This document shows, in pieces, positions 23,450 through 37,499 of a stretch of 64,000 nucleotides of DNA (positions within the stretch are counted from its first letter, which is position 1; each line of letters opens with the position of its first letter). The notes beneath the pieces are model-generated. The model had not been told where the DNA came from. It made no database searches and saw only the letters and a list, made by a program, of their open reading frames with translations. A program made the position numbers and the translations under genes. This stretch comes from Adineta ricciae (taxonomy: Eukaryota; Rotifera; Eurotatoria; Adinetida; Adinetidae): contig CAJNOJ010000082.1 of the NCBI GenBank assembly GCA_905250025.1, positions 329,718 through 393,717 on the forward strand. The letters are read 5' to 3'.

Positions 23450-26400
23450 TTAGACATACGATATGTTTTGTGAAAGGAAATCTGCAAGATATTTTGTTAG
23501 ATCTAACTGTTGGAAATTATGTTGACTGGGAATATCTAAGTTTTTGCGAATAATTTTTCGAGCGATTTCGGACAATTTCAATGGTGTTGATTGCAATTTG
23601 TTGATTCGTGTTTTAAGCAGAACTGTATCGTCATTTGATTGCTCCGCAGTAAATTGTGAAAGAAATTTCTGATTAATTATGGAATAAAATTGCTCAATGT
23701 CATAAAAATAGCGAATCAATTGAATAACATTGAAAAAGTATTCGCACACGGTGATGTATTCTTTGTCTTTTCGGTTGACTAACACAATCGTATCTGGATA
23801 AATGGAAATGGTATTCAATAAATCGATGATGAATTCCGTTTTATCAGTTATTGGTGAACAATTGTATTCAAGTAAAGTTAAGTAAAATAATGGACAATCA
23901 TTGACCAACGTACCCGGAAATATAGGCAATTTCGAGTCGTGCAAACGCGCACCTTTCTCTAATAATTGACGAAGATGTTGAACATCAAGATCATGATGAT
24001 GATATTGTGCACGTTGATAGAGAAGATCGAGTAACGTCGATCCACAATGTAATTCATTGATATCTGGATTTGTTTTCTAAATAAAAGAAGACAAAAATAA
24101 TGATGAAGAGAAGTTTGTCTTATTCAAATGAACTTACCAGCCAGTAATCAATAAAATATCGAGCAGCATGTTGATCGCCATGTCGAACAACTGTGTGCAA
24201 AAAAGTGCCTTTGGGTTCATCAACTTGCTCATAAGTACATCCATTTTGCATTAGAAATTCGATTATATCTAATGATTTTTTACTTTTTACCAAGCAAGCA
24301 TAATGCAAAGCTGTATATCCATGAAGACATCGTGCTAGTATATCAACTCTATAATTTGAAATTAAGTATTTCACCACTTCTAGTTTGCCTTGCATGCATG
24401 CGATTAATAATGGTGATATCTTCGATGGATTACTCTGATCATTCAGTAAATCTTCATGTTCACCTTTATACAAATCGATCAAATCGAATTTATAATCTTC
24501 ATCGATTTTTGATAATAATAAACCAGTATGAATAGGTAAATAATTCTCACTATCGCGCACATCGATTCGAGCATTGCATAGAAGAAGATACTGAACAAGA
24601 TCGTAGTCATTGCTTGTAAATGCGTAAAACAATGGTGTTTGTTGATAAAAATCGAGTACGTCAATGCTCAAACCACCGACTTCAATTAAATAGAACGCAC
24701 ATGTCATAGAGCCGCTTTTACATGCTAAATGCAGTGCTGTCTGTTGTTCATTATTCACACCGTTAATATCAGCACCGTTCTTTAATAAAAGGTAAACAAT
24801 ATCTGCTTGTTGAAAATTCGCTGCTAATAGTAATGGTTTCATTCCATCAGCTGCCGATTCATTGATGATTTCTTTACTTTCTGGTTTCGAAAGAAGACAC
24901 TTCGTTAACTGACAAGCATTTGTAGGATGTTGAACAGCCAAATGCAATGGTGTATCACCGATAACGTCCTGAATATTAATCTTCACGTTATTGTCGATCA
25001 AAAGCTGAACAAGTTTGTCATTTCCGGAACTTAAGGCATAGAAAAGACAATTTCGATTATTGGCATCCAATGCATTGATATCGATTTTTGATGACTTGAG
25101 CAATAAGGAAACTAGTTCATGATTGCCCAATTGACATGCAACATGGAGAGATTGTCGAGAAAAAATATCCTGTTTGCTTAAAATAACATCTTTTTCAATC
25201 AACAAACGACATAGATCGTTGGCTTGATAGACTGTACATAACATAAATGGGTCAATTAGCTGTTCAGTTCGTTTTTCGAAATCGAAAATGCCATTTTTAT
25301 CATTGAGTAACAATTTTAACATATCTGAACGTTTAGTTGTGTTTCTTGACATACAAATATAATGCACAGCGGTATTGCCATTCATATCGCATCCATCTCG
25401 TTCTAAATTTCGATATTGTAACAAATATTCAATACCATCGAGAAAACACTCATCAATGGCAATCATTAACGGTGTTCGTCCGATGATTGTGGCCTTATTT
25501 AATAGATCAGGTTGATGTTCGAGAAGAAGTTGCATCAGACTGAGATTATGACTTAAACACGCATACGTTAATAAAGTGCGACCTTGATGATCCGATTGAG
25601 TTAAATCAATTGAATAGAAATTTTTTTCACAATAATTTAGCAAGTATTTCATCAGGTCATATTGTCCTTGTTGATCATCCTGCGTTATCTCTTCTATATA
25701 GGCTGGCATGCAAAGAAAATGAATCGATGTTCGGCCAAAGTCATCTTGAGCCGTAAGCTGGATACCTTTAGAAAGAAATAGATCAACTAAGGTGCGATTT
25801 CGTGTCCAACAAGCATAATGAATCGGCTGAATGTTGAATTTATCACATGCATTCACACATGCACCATGCTCAATTAAATCTTGTGCTAATTGTGTTGTAT
25901 GCTTTGCTCGGCATGTCCAATGTAGTGGCGTGGATAATTCCGTTGATATCATATTGACTCTCGCACCATGATTTAACAAGAGTCGAAGCGTATGTGCATA
26001 CGAAACGAGTCTTTTGGGAAAATATTTTGACCAAAGACAAACTAATTGAAGGCCTGTGAGGTTACGAATCAATTCTTGTTTGTTTGTTTTAATGTTTTCA
26101 TATACTAATGAAAATGTTTCATTGATATCTTGCTCATTTTGAAGGTATAATAAGCAAACTTGACTAAAACCATAGACACATGCTTCATGAAATCCGCTCA
26201 TTGTTGATGAAACACGTTTGTCTTGCTTGTAATGGTGAACATTTTTTTCTAAAAGATATTTCACCAATTCATACAACTGAATATCATAGAGAAATCGTAA
26301 GAGTGTATCAACTTTATCACTCGATGTTCTATCATTTAATAATGTCATGTAAAAGTCATCTAGTTCAGTAAATAATTCTTGCTCCCATAGTTTGACGAGA

Positions 26401-26616
26401 TAAAGAAGATCCGGAATCCAATCTTGAATGTATTTTGCTAGAAAGAAAACGACAAAAGTAGTTAACATGTCATGTGAAATCATTACACTTACCGTCGATA
26501 ATATCTGATTCAGTTAGCTTACGTGACAGCTCAGTCGCATCTTGTAAATAATTGTCTTCTGTACTTAATTTCCAAAAGTCATAAATTAACGAGATTTTAT
26601 TCGTATTGAGTAACAT
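23450..26616 (-). CDS. Long ankyrin-repeat protein with C-terminal SOCS box (ASB-like)
   Basis: Three exons (26493-26616, 24138-26437, 23450-24076) give 1016 aa. From about residue 90 to 820 there is a run of perhaps 18-20 ankyrin repeats, for example STPLHWTCRAKHTTQLAQDL, GDTPLHLAV, QTALHLACKSGSMTCAFYLI and GYTALHYACL. The C-terminal 40 residues (LKLSEIARKIIRKNLD, ending YLADFLSQ) resemble a SOCS box, with the Leu-Cys/Ala-Arg...Ile-Arg pattern and a Leu-rich tail. ASB proteins use this layout to present substrates to Elongin B/C-Cullin 5 ubiquitin ligases, so the same role is likely here. It is far longer than vertebrate ASB proteins, most of which are 300-600 aa. The large second exon has no introns for 2.3 kb. 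Confidence 0.8.
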
Positions 26617-28814
26617 TATTTTTTATTCGTTTTTTTTTTAATATAACGGTCAAACGACATATTGATTTGATATATTTTGGTAGGGAATATTTATATTCCA
26701 AAACGAAATAAACGACGTCATTTACATTATTTTAGTTAATTGTTAATTGAATGAAGCACGTGAACACATGTTTTTTTTACATACCTTTAGTTAACGAAAC
26801 ATATGACTGGTGAAGACACGCGTTTACATTTGTCGAAATTTTGCGCAATTCGAATACGGGCCTATTCATGACGTGCTTTTCTTTCCGATGTGCATGAAGT
26901 AACAGTCGAACACAAAAATAACGGCAAAATTAGTTGCTCATTCAGTACAACAGAGGAAACGAAACAGGAATTTTTCGCTCGACATTCTTGTTTCTTTCTC
27001 TATTTATCATAGTAATCATGTCATAGACACTGATTTGTCTGGTAAACGTAATTTATGGCAGGGCAATGCGTTTTCTATGTCTTGATCACAATTAAGAGAA
27101 ATTTCTATCGCTAATTGTTTGAAAAAAAAACCAAAGAAAATGTGTGAATATTCTCACACATTCATATAACAATATTTTTAAAGGGCAATACGAGTCCCGA
27201 TCTACATGAAATGCGCTATAAAGAAAGAGAAAGCTGCTTTCAAATCATCAATTTAACAATAACAAGAAAACCAAACAGACAGGTTTTTTAGTATCAGCGT
27301 TCGCTACAACAGACTTCATAGTTGTATGATATGAGCGTTACCAATCAAGTTTTCCTTTCGCTACCCATCAGTAGGCTTTCCATTCCAGTGTAACAAATAA
27401 GTTTTTCAGTTATCGAACCGCTTGCTTTGCTGTTAAAAGTGACCTTTCTCAATGGACTGTACTCTAGTGAAGAGCAAGTTTTACATGACATTTCTCAAAA
27501 TTCAACATGAAAGTAGTGATATTGATTGTCAAGTTGTCTCGATTTTAATTAACCAAGCGAGAAAAAACAAAGAAACGAACGAACAAAAAAAGGAGAAGAC
27601 ACAATAAAAGAATATGGGCGAAACAAGTCAACATTTTTCTTACACAAATATACATAAAAAAGTAGCATGTCCCAATCTAAACAAGTCAATTTGATTTGAC
27701 TCAACAAATATGTAAGGTCAAAATACCCGTAACTGAAAACTGTGACCGAAAACGAAAAATCAAAGTCGAAACTGACAGCAAGGCAGTAGTGTCAAACTTG
27801 AATTCAACTATTCAATTTTCGAGTTATACACGCATGATTATTCTATGACATATCGAAAGAGTGGTTGTCGTCGGTTAATACGAAGGGCTTACTTCGTTAG
27901 CGCACTGCTGGTACATTTTCCATTTCCAGAGGAGTTACCATTCTAGAATGGAAGACAAGATTGTGTAAATTACGATTTTGAAGAAAAATTTTTGTTCTCA
28001 AGAAATCTATTTTTGTGGCCGCTTTCGACAATAGATGTGTATTTGGCTTACGGTTTTTGATTTTACAGAAAAGAAGTGAATGCAATGGGTGAGGCATACT
28101 AGTGTTCACGCTTTTCGTTTGCGTTGACCTTCTGGTCGTTGAACAATGACTGAGATTCTGATTCATCTTTGTTATTCACGTTTCTAAGTATGTTTATTAC
28201 AGTAGTTCAATTCAGAATTTAATTCTATATCGTCGAATAGTGACATTTTCATGGGCGGGATTTATTTAGTACAAAACTTTTTAGCTAAATTTTGTTTCAT
28301 CGTGCTCCTCACAATTGTTACCTTCGACTAGACTAGACCAAACAGAAAACAACAGAATGAGCGTATTAAGAACGCACCTCTAACTTATTGGGAACTTTTC
28401 CAATTGACTGCTCTACTTTGCCGACGAAACAGAATCCTTCAGATTATCTTTCACAAAATTCATACTGCATCGACGATCACGAGGAGCTAATTTCTTACTT
28501 GATTTTCGTCGAAAACACGGCATCTAAAGAATGGATTAATCAGATGAAGGCTTTTATGCAATATATTATCACAACTACGTCGAATATATAATGGTTTTTG
28601 TGTAAATGACCTGACGACTGGGTGACGCGGATGATTATTCAATAGATGTCAGTAATCATCAGTATTCTACAGACCAATCCAATTCGAGATAGCGGTAGAG
28701 GTCCATGAAGTTATTCTTCAATGGTACGAACAGAAGAACTTTTGGTTACCGTTCATTTGTCTACGTTCGTTTCATCTTTAGTAAACCGATACTATCATTT
28801 GAATGTGTTTTTAG
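26617..28814. other. Long divergent intergenic region
   Basis: Gap of 2.2 kb between the minus-strand ankyrin gene and the plus-strand remodeler. Open frames at 27897-28166 (-) and 28388-28591 (+) have no recognisable domain and no coding-like composition. The remodeler's ATG is preceded directly by an acceptor (gtgtttttag then ATG), so part of this region is probably a 5' untranslated exon and intron, or outron, of that gene. Confidence 0.5.
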
Positions 28815-31800
28815 ATGACTTCTGTGGTGGAGTCGTCTACCACAATAGATGATGAATCAATGTCGACTACATTAAAACGACGTCGATCATCAACTACAAT
28901 TCCAAATGAGACAGACACGGACGAAATGCCGTTTAAACGCGTTCGTTCTTCATCTTCTTCGACTAATCAGTTACCATCCGATACAAATACCCTTCCATCC
29001 ATGTTCACATGTCTTAATAACATAGTTCAATGTCATCGGAATTTAGTTCGCGAATATGTAGATTTACAAATGTGTGATCGTCCTGATTTATCATTAGATG
29101 AACAACGTTTTATTCAAGCCGAAGAAGATCTTATTGAGAAAGTTGAAAAGAATCTCCATGATATTAATCACCTACCATCGACGCCACCATCACGAAACGG
29201 TAAACGTCAACGATACCAATCGATGAATTCCACAAGTCAATCTGTTGATCGTGTTAAACATGAAACACTTATATTAAAGCGAATAGATGAATTAAAAGCT
29301 GATGGTAAATGGACGAATCAGCGTTTAGCGAAATGTTTAGAGCCAAACAAACGCAAAACACATTGGGATTACCTACTCGATGAAATGCGTTGGTTAGCTG
29401 AAGATTTCGAACTAGAGAAACGTTGGAAACAAGCAATGGCAAAGAAACTTTCCCTAGCGGTTCTCAAATATTTTCGTGATAAACAAAACCTTGAAGAGCA
29501 ACAACAACACGATGAAATCAAACATTTACGTCAACATGCACAATTTGCATGCCGGGAAGTAATGCATTTCTGGAAAAATATCCATAACATCGCTGAATAT
29601 AAAACAATAACACGTACTCAACAACTAAGAAAATATCAATTAGATTTACCTTTGAATAGCAGTGTCGATCAACCAGAGAAATATTCTGATTGGCTGGTAC
29701 AATCATTGAGAAATTCGTCTGTATCACATTTAAACAATGAAATCGATGTGGATGAAGAAACCGATGACGAAGAAACTATTGAACGTGAGGAACAAAACGA
29801 ACCAGATGAATATGATTTGAATGAATTACAAGAATTAAAAGATGATCAACAAGAATCACTTGACACTCTATTGAAACGTCACTATGGAATTGATCTATTA
29901 GATTTATCAACGGAAAATGCAGAAAACAATTCCGATGATGGTCAATTGTGTGAAGTATTCGCTGATGAACTCGATGAGCAAGATCCTTCGTCAAATCAAG
30001 AACCAATTACAACCGAGAAACAAGTGGAGGATCTTGCGACAGCAGCTGAATCATTTCAACCAACAGGTCTCACGCTCCAGACAACTTCAGTTAACATACC
30101 GGTGCCTTTTCTACTTAAACATTCGTTGAGAGAATATCAACATGTGGGTCTCAATTGGCTAGTTACATTCTATGAACATAAACTCAATTGTATATTAGCT
30201 GATGAAATGGGTTTAGGCAAAACAATTCAAACCATTGCCTTGCTTGCACATTTAGCGTGTAAGAAAGGTGTTTGGGGTCCACATTTAATCGTTGTTCCGA
30301 CGAATATTATGCTTAATTGGGAATTAGAATTGAAGAAATGGTGTCCAGCATTTAAAATTTTCACTTATCATGGTTTCATAGAAGAACGTCAAGAATGGTC
30401 AAATGTGAATGCATTTCATATTTGTATTACATCATATAAACTTCTCCTGCAAGATACAACACTTTTTCAACGCAAGCAATGGAAATATCTCATTCTAGAC
30501 GAAGCGCAAAACATTAAAAATTTCGAATCACCACGATGGCAAACATTGTTAAACATTCATTCCCAACGTCGATTATTATTGACTGGCACACCCTTACCAA
30601 ATTCATCAGTAGAGTTGTGGTCGCTGATGCATTTTCTAATACCAAATTTAATTGCATCACATGAACATTTTCGTGAATGGTTTCCAGATCCTTCAACAGA
30701 AACGAATGATTCAATAATAAAGCGTTCGCACAAGATCTTACGTGCATTTGTTTTACGTCGTTTGACAAATGATGTGGAAGAACAATTGCCGAATAAGCAT
30801 GAACATATTCTAATGTGCCGTTTATCGGAAAGACAAAGAGAATTGTACGAAAATTTCATTCAATGTCAGTCAACACGTGATACTATTCAACAGGGATCTT
30901 ATGTGTCTATGATGAATATACTTATGCAATTAAGGAATGTTTGTAATCATCCAGATCTATTTGAACCAAGACCAATTATTTCACCATTTGTATGTCAAAA
31001 GCATTCGATTACCTGTGATGTACCAACATTAGTTACTGATATTCGATTAAAAAATCCACATCTAGCCTTGAATTCTTCGCGTACTGATGCATTCTTTAGT
31101 TATCGAATCCAGTTTGCTTTACAAGCAACTAGAGAGATGATTATGAACGCGATCAACCACTTGCATACGAATGATATGGATGATGATCATCATCCTCCGC
31201 GGATCCAATTAACAACAGATATTATCGAACGATATAGAGATGAATCAGTATGGTTTCAGACCAATGGCAATCTAAGAAATCTTCGCACTCGTTCTGGGAT
31301 AAAACCAAGACTGTTAATTGAAAGGCAATTTCCATTGGATGAGATTTACGATGAGATTTGTAAACAACGTGAAGAAGAACGTTTAACTCGTTACGAACTC
31401 TTATGTGAAATAAATGCAGAACGATGTCAAAATCGTCCATTATATGGTTCTGATCTTCTTCAACAAATTGAATCAGCCATGCATCCATGCCATTCCTCAA
31501 ATCGAACGATATTCAATGGTTATGCATTATGCCAACAAGTTCATCGAAGCTTAACAACGATGAAAGATTATATGTCAATGACAAATGCACTTCGAGCATT
31601 AATCAAACCGAATCGAGATAGATTAGATGAATTGAAAGATATACTCGATCGATTTATCCTGTGTACAGCACGTGTATTAGCATTTCCCGTTGAGTTGTCT
31701 CGATTGAATGGATTTTATCTAACAACAGAAGCGAGAACTGAAAAACCTTTAATTGAAGTTCTATCTTCGACTGATTTCGATGTTCTCTCATCAATGAGCC

Positions 31801-34702
31801 ATATACAACAAAATATGCTACTACAATTTCCCGAACGACAATTAATTGAGTATGATTGTGGAAAATTACACACACTTCATCAGTTACTTTCTGATTTCAA
31901 ACAAAATGAACATCGTTGTTTGATTTTTACTCAAATGACCAAAATGCTCGATATTCTCGAAAGATTTTTGAACTACCATGCTTATACATACGTACGATTA
32001 GATGGAACAACGCCTGTCCTACAGAGACAATTATTGATAGAACGATTCAATAGTGATGACAAGATCTTCGTTTGCATTCTATCAACACGTGCAGGAGGGA
32101 TTGGCGTGAATTTAACCGGTGCTGATACAGTTATTTTTTATGATTCGGACTGGAATCCGATAATGAACGCTCAAGCACAGAATCGATGTCATCGAATTCG
32201 ACAGGTGAAAGACGTTCATATTTATCGGTAAGGATCTTCGTCTTATATGAAATATCTTGAATATCTAAATTATCTATTCTATAGACTCATCAGTGAAAAC
32301 ACAGTGGAAGAAAACATCTTGAAAAATGCCAATCAGAATCATTTCCATGGTGATTTCGCTGTTGATGATCGTAGTTTCGATATGAGCTATTTTCAAAAGG
32401 TATGAATTAACCGTATTTTACATACATGTGATTTGCTGTTTTTCCTCTTGAATTACTAGAGTCATATTCGTCAATTATTCCATCAATCACTTGACACTAG
32501 TCGATCGCTGAGCACAATTGATGATGATCTAACTGCGACACAGTTTGAAGAGGCTATTGCTTCAGTCGAAGATGACTCAGATCGTCAAGCTGCTGATGAA
32601 TTAATCAATGAAATGATAAACAATATGCATGAATTCAACGAAGAAGAAACAAATGAAGAACAAATAACTAGCAAACAACATCAACGACAAATGGACGAAG
32701 TTGAAGAAGAATTACAAACACTCGATGATCAAGTATGATCTATCGATATTTTGTTCAATCGAACCGAATAAATGCTTTCTTTTTGTCATATTCTAGCTTC
32801 GACCAATTGAACGATATGTGTTACGTTGTGTGGAAACCAATCGTGACGAATATGATTTGCCACAAATGAATTTTAATAGCCATGTAATTCGTGTTATCCA
32901 ATTACTTATTGTAATCTTGAGTTTTATTCATACTTCTAGTTTGACACGGATCAAATTCGAAAAGATTGGTATTCATCACGTTTGAAAGCATTGAAGGAAG
33001 AGGAAGACAAGCAACTTGAACAAGCAGATGATGAAAGGATGTATACATATGCACGAGACAACGAAAGAAAGGTGAAATATAAATATACATATACGTTTGC
33101 AAAGATAGTTCGGCAGAGAAGAAAGAACTACAATTAGACTTCTGGAAGAAACGATAATTAAAACACCAAATGACAAACAACTAATTTGTTTTTCGTTTGT
33201 TTAGATTTGGGTTACGGAAGATGGGCAGATGTTTGAGGTTTGTATAACTACATTTAGAACGAGTGTTTGAATATTCGGATTTTATTAGATATGGTGTGGT
33301 ATTATAATGAAATGTTCAGCAGATGGAGAACAAGAATTCTACAATGATGATGAGCTTGATATTGGTTATGAACCTGAAGCAATGCTCATCGAGTCAGAAG
33401 AATACATTCGATTCCCATTACCAAAAGGTAAAAGCGAATTACCATCAGTTCAGTTTTTTTTAACAATAGTATCTCTTTTAGCACTTGCTGATGCAACGAA
33501 TGTGTCCAAAATGGATACGAATATTCTTGTACCACGTTCGCTGTTCGATCGATCGAATTTACTACTGAATACTCAGTCATCTTCGTTATCAACGAATACA
33601 TTAAACAAATTAAAACAAACGCCAACAAATAATAAAATCTTTCCAGCAAATGTTACCACTCCAACAACACCACAAGCAAATACTAAAGCTCGTCAATTGT
33701 ATGTTAACAATGGTACAACCACAACTCCACTGCCAAATACTTCGAATTCGAACGTGATTGTTTCGGCATCAGCATCAAATACGCCACGACCTGTCAAACT
33801 AGAAGAAATCCTTTCAAAAGATAACCTTCAAGGTTTATTAGAAATCGACAACAGCGATTGGCTTATATCCGAAGATTACAAAGTTTTGGACACCATTCAA
33901 AATATTCAGCAATTACCATTATCATCCATGTCATTCTCGAGTACCACCAATGCTAACAAACCACAATCGATGGCGTCCAACACATCTCTATCGTCATCAC
34001 CATTATTACCATCAACACTGCCATCATCTTCAGCATCTTCATCAATGGTAAACAATACCACAAATGCACTGACGCAGAATTGGGATTTTATTTCTGATAA
34101 CGTGAATCGTTATTCGCGTGTATTACGTACGCCAAAACAGTGTAAACACCGTTTTGAACAAGTTATCGGTCCACGAGAAGAAGGTCGGGTCGTCTACGAT
34201 CTCATCAAAAAGAAGAAACATGTCATAAAAGGAGCTGTCAAAGTAAGATCAATGCTAAGAAAGAAGAATCTATTTTCTACTCCGTAAATTTGAATTTGAA
34301 GATGTCAGATGACAACTGGCAAATGCTACGTACAAATCAACTATTTGTTCATGACAACTGTCAAAAATTAGCCCAAATCTATCATCAAAAGTTCGAAAGT
34401 ATTTCTCAATTTGATCAGCAGCTATCATCATTAGTCTATTTAAATAAATTTAAACAAATTCAAGCTGCTCAAGTTGCACATCATCATATGCGAGGTTTGA
34501 AGCCGAGCTCACTGCTGCAAGAGAACAGTAAGTAAACTTTTTCTTCGGAGAAGATGTTTTGAATTGTGTTGTTCAGATATCAATATTGATCTCCCATTGG
34601 CACCTGGTGACGTTTCATATCAACGGTCAGAACGAGAGAAAGAATTAAAACAACAACAGCAGCAACAGCAACAACAGCAACAACAACAACTGCAGCAACA
34701 GC

Positions 34703-34737
<35 letters not shown>

Positions 34738-37166
34738 CTGCAGCAGCAACAGCAACAACAACAACAACAACAACAACAGCAGCAGCAACATCAGCAGATC
34801 ACTCAACTTATTACTGGCACTGTTCCTGCACAACAACAAATTCCCACTACGCCCACTAGTATTGAAGCGATCAAACAGCAACAGCTTTCATCTGCAAGTG
34901 CCGTACTGACACCCTCAATGAATTCTCGAGTAAGTCGATTTCTTTTTGTTCTTTCTCGCTCAACAACACCCTATTTAGATCCGTCCATCACTATCACAAA
35001 ATACTCCAACATCAGTCAATGCACCGCCTTCAACACCTTTATCGCTCATTCAAACATCCTCTTCATCCAATCCACCTACACTTCAACGAACTGTTTCAAA
35101 TAATATCATTGTTACTAGTAACAACCATCCTAATATCGCTTCAACTCGTTCTCAAAGCACCACTTTACCACCTCGATCGGGTGTACGTACTAGAAACTTA
35201 CTATTTCCATGGGTATAATACGTCTGCTTTTCTAATTTTGTAGCTTCCATCTTCGACGCCTATCAATTCCACGTCTTCATCATCGCAATCATTGATCCCG
35301 ACTACTACTATTGTTGGACAAAGGCCAATGCAAGTTTTACCACCCAATAATTTGCCTACAAATGATACAAATACATCACAACCAAAACAAACTGGAACAG
35401 GTATGAATATATGTGGGTTTTATCATCTTCACGGACTATGTTTTTTCGTAGTTCAAATTTCCGCGAATGACTACCGTAACGTCCGTGGTATTTCACAACA
35501 ACACCAGCAGCAGCAGCAGCAGCAAACAGGCATAAATGCAACACCAACTACGAATCTTCAAGTTCGTGCACAAAATAGTTTTACTCGAAATCAAACTCAA
35601 GTATGTTAAAACTCAACTATTCAAAAAGAAAAGCATCCTGTTTACAATACAATCATTTCCACTTTAGACACCTACGTTAACTACTCTCGAAGGCCGTTCT
35701 CAAACTCCATCGTCTCCAAAATCTCAGCCGACACAACCACAACAGCGGCCATCATCAACCACGCCACGTCCACCATCTATCACACAATCTCAGGTTGACT
35801 ACTCTGTTCAGCAGCAAGTTAAACCTCTCACATCGTCAACTGTAATTCTAATCAGAAAGACTGTTATATCGTACTCTATCTATTCACATTCTAGTCTCAA
35901 TCAACTCTTCCGATTGCTGTCGTTCGTCCGGCGCAACATCCGCCGACATCAAATACTCCACCAGTGTCAAATTCTCCAACATCACCTTCGAACCTTCCTT
36001 CTGTCAATCTCACCCTACCTTCAACAAGTAAGTCCAGTTAGTTATTGACAAATTTCATTGTCTTCATTTGTTTCTACATAGACAAATTAGCTACATCAGT
36101 AAATACAACAGGAGGCGCAACAACTATAACAAATAATTCTCCTCAACAACTACGTACGACAACAACAACGTTTCTGCCTAATCAACAACAACCTACATCT
36201 CAAACCCAATCAATTCCAACACAAATTCGACAGTTAATTACAAATACGGCTAACAACCCTCTGCAAACACAATCGACAACGAATGCGCAGCGATTAACAG
36301 AAGGTCCACAACGTTCACCAACGAATGTAAGTATCGAAAAGCTACCTTCGAATATCTCATCATTGTTGTTCTAGTTTAAACAATTGCTTACATCACGTGC
36401 ACCCACTCTATCCGGCCAAGTCCGTAATGTGCGTATTGTAACATTTACCCCTGGAACTGCTCCAACAACAGGCATTGCTGATACAACATCGACAACAACA
36501 ATAAATCCATCCCCAACAACCTTGCAACCAACAAATATTACTTATAATCGCGCAAATTCAACGTCAACATTAATACCACGTTCAACAATTAATATCGAAC
36601 AAGACATTTCACCTCATATAGCAGCACAAATACAACGTCTTAAATCATTCGAAGTCACAACCACAGATGCTAACGATCCAACCCAAGCACCACGTGCAGT
36701 ACTTGTTCCAGCACGAACAATATCTGGTGCATCAACACCGTCGACAACAACTGTAGGTCCAACGGCCAAGATCAAATCTACATCGTTAATTGATCCAGCA
36801 GCGCTCGGCTTGACAGGCAAAACCTCTCAAGCTAATTTTGTCCTTCAATTACCATCAATAACAACCACACCGGGAGGAGATGATCAAGCAACAACAAATG
36901 CGTCTGGATTACTTCGACAAAGTCTAATGCAACAGTTAAATTTAAGGCCAACAAACATAAATCAACGCGCTCAATCACCAACAACAATTTCTACCGCGAC
37001 AAATTCAATGACTTTGAATCGATTTGTTCCCCAATTTCATATTCGCACCACAGCTGCGCTCAGTTCTTCACTTTCAACGACACAACTGTCAGCTGGACAA
37101 GTTATGAACGAACAAATAGCGTCATCATCCCCTCCACCTACCTCATCTTCATCTTCTACGACTTGA
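28815..37166 (+). CDS. Domino/EP400/SRCAP-type SWI2/SNF2 chromatin remodeler
   Basis: Catalytic subunit of an SWR1/TIP60-type complex that exchanges H2A.Z in nucleosomes. Seventeen exons (first 28815-32227, last 36375-37166) sum to 2461 aa. An HSA helix (WDYLLDEMRWLAEDFELEKR, about residue 182) binds actin-related proteins. The ATPase starts near 430, with Walker A DEMGLGKT (about 463) and DEAQNIKN (about 560). A roughly 300-residue insert splits it from the helicase C lobe (CLIFTQMTKMLDILERFL, about 1035; STRAGGIGVNLTGAD, about 1090), the hallmark of the SWR1/INO80 class. A SANT-like domain (NWDFISDNVNRYSRV, then KQCKHRFEQVIGPREEG) at about 1595-1640 points to Domino/EP400. After it come a Gln tract and a long Thr/Ser/Gln-rich tail. 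The start ATG directly abuts an acceptor. Confidence 0.95.
34648..34797 (+). repeat. Polyglutamine-coding CAA/CAG tract
   Basis: About 50 codons in the remodeler gene encode Gln, interrupted twice by Leu (CTG) and once by His. Codons are a mixture of CAA and CAG, which suggests an old, selected tract rather than a recent pure CAG expansion. A smaller Gln run lies at about 35500-35525. The opposite strand reads as poly-Leu, which is a shadow. Confidence 0.9.
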
Positions 37167-37499
37167 TAATTGCTTTCTTTCTGTCTTTTTTTTCCTATAT
37201 CTTCAATGTACAGTTAGTCAGCTTGACCGTTTATTTTTTTTTCTAGTCGAAACCAGAAACAGAAAACTTATTTTTTATTGTGCACGCTAGAGAACGTGTT
37301 CTTCATCTTTATATACATGTGTACTTATATATATATATATATTATTGCAAAGAAATTCAAGAAGAAAGAAAAAGATCTTCTCAGGGATATATATGTCTAC
37401 GTTCTCATTTGTTCGTTTTTTTTCCCAAGAAGATCGACAAATAAACGAAAACTCCAATAATTCATGTTTTTTTTTCTCTTTGATTATTATTAGATTAAT

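Noticed and set aside
27897-28591. Open frames in the long intergenic region
   Set aside because: They are short, lack domains and splice-supported continuation, and their composition matches the surrounding non-coding DNA.
34645-34881. Poly-leucine open frame on the minus strand
   Set aside because: It is the complement of the Gln tract in the remodeler gene and has no independent coding support.
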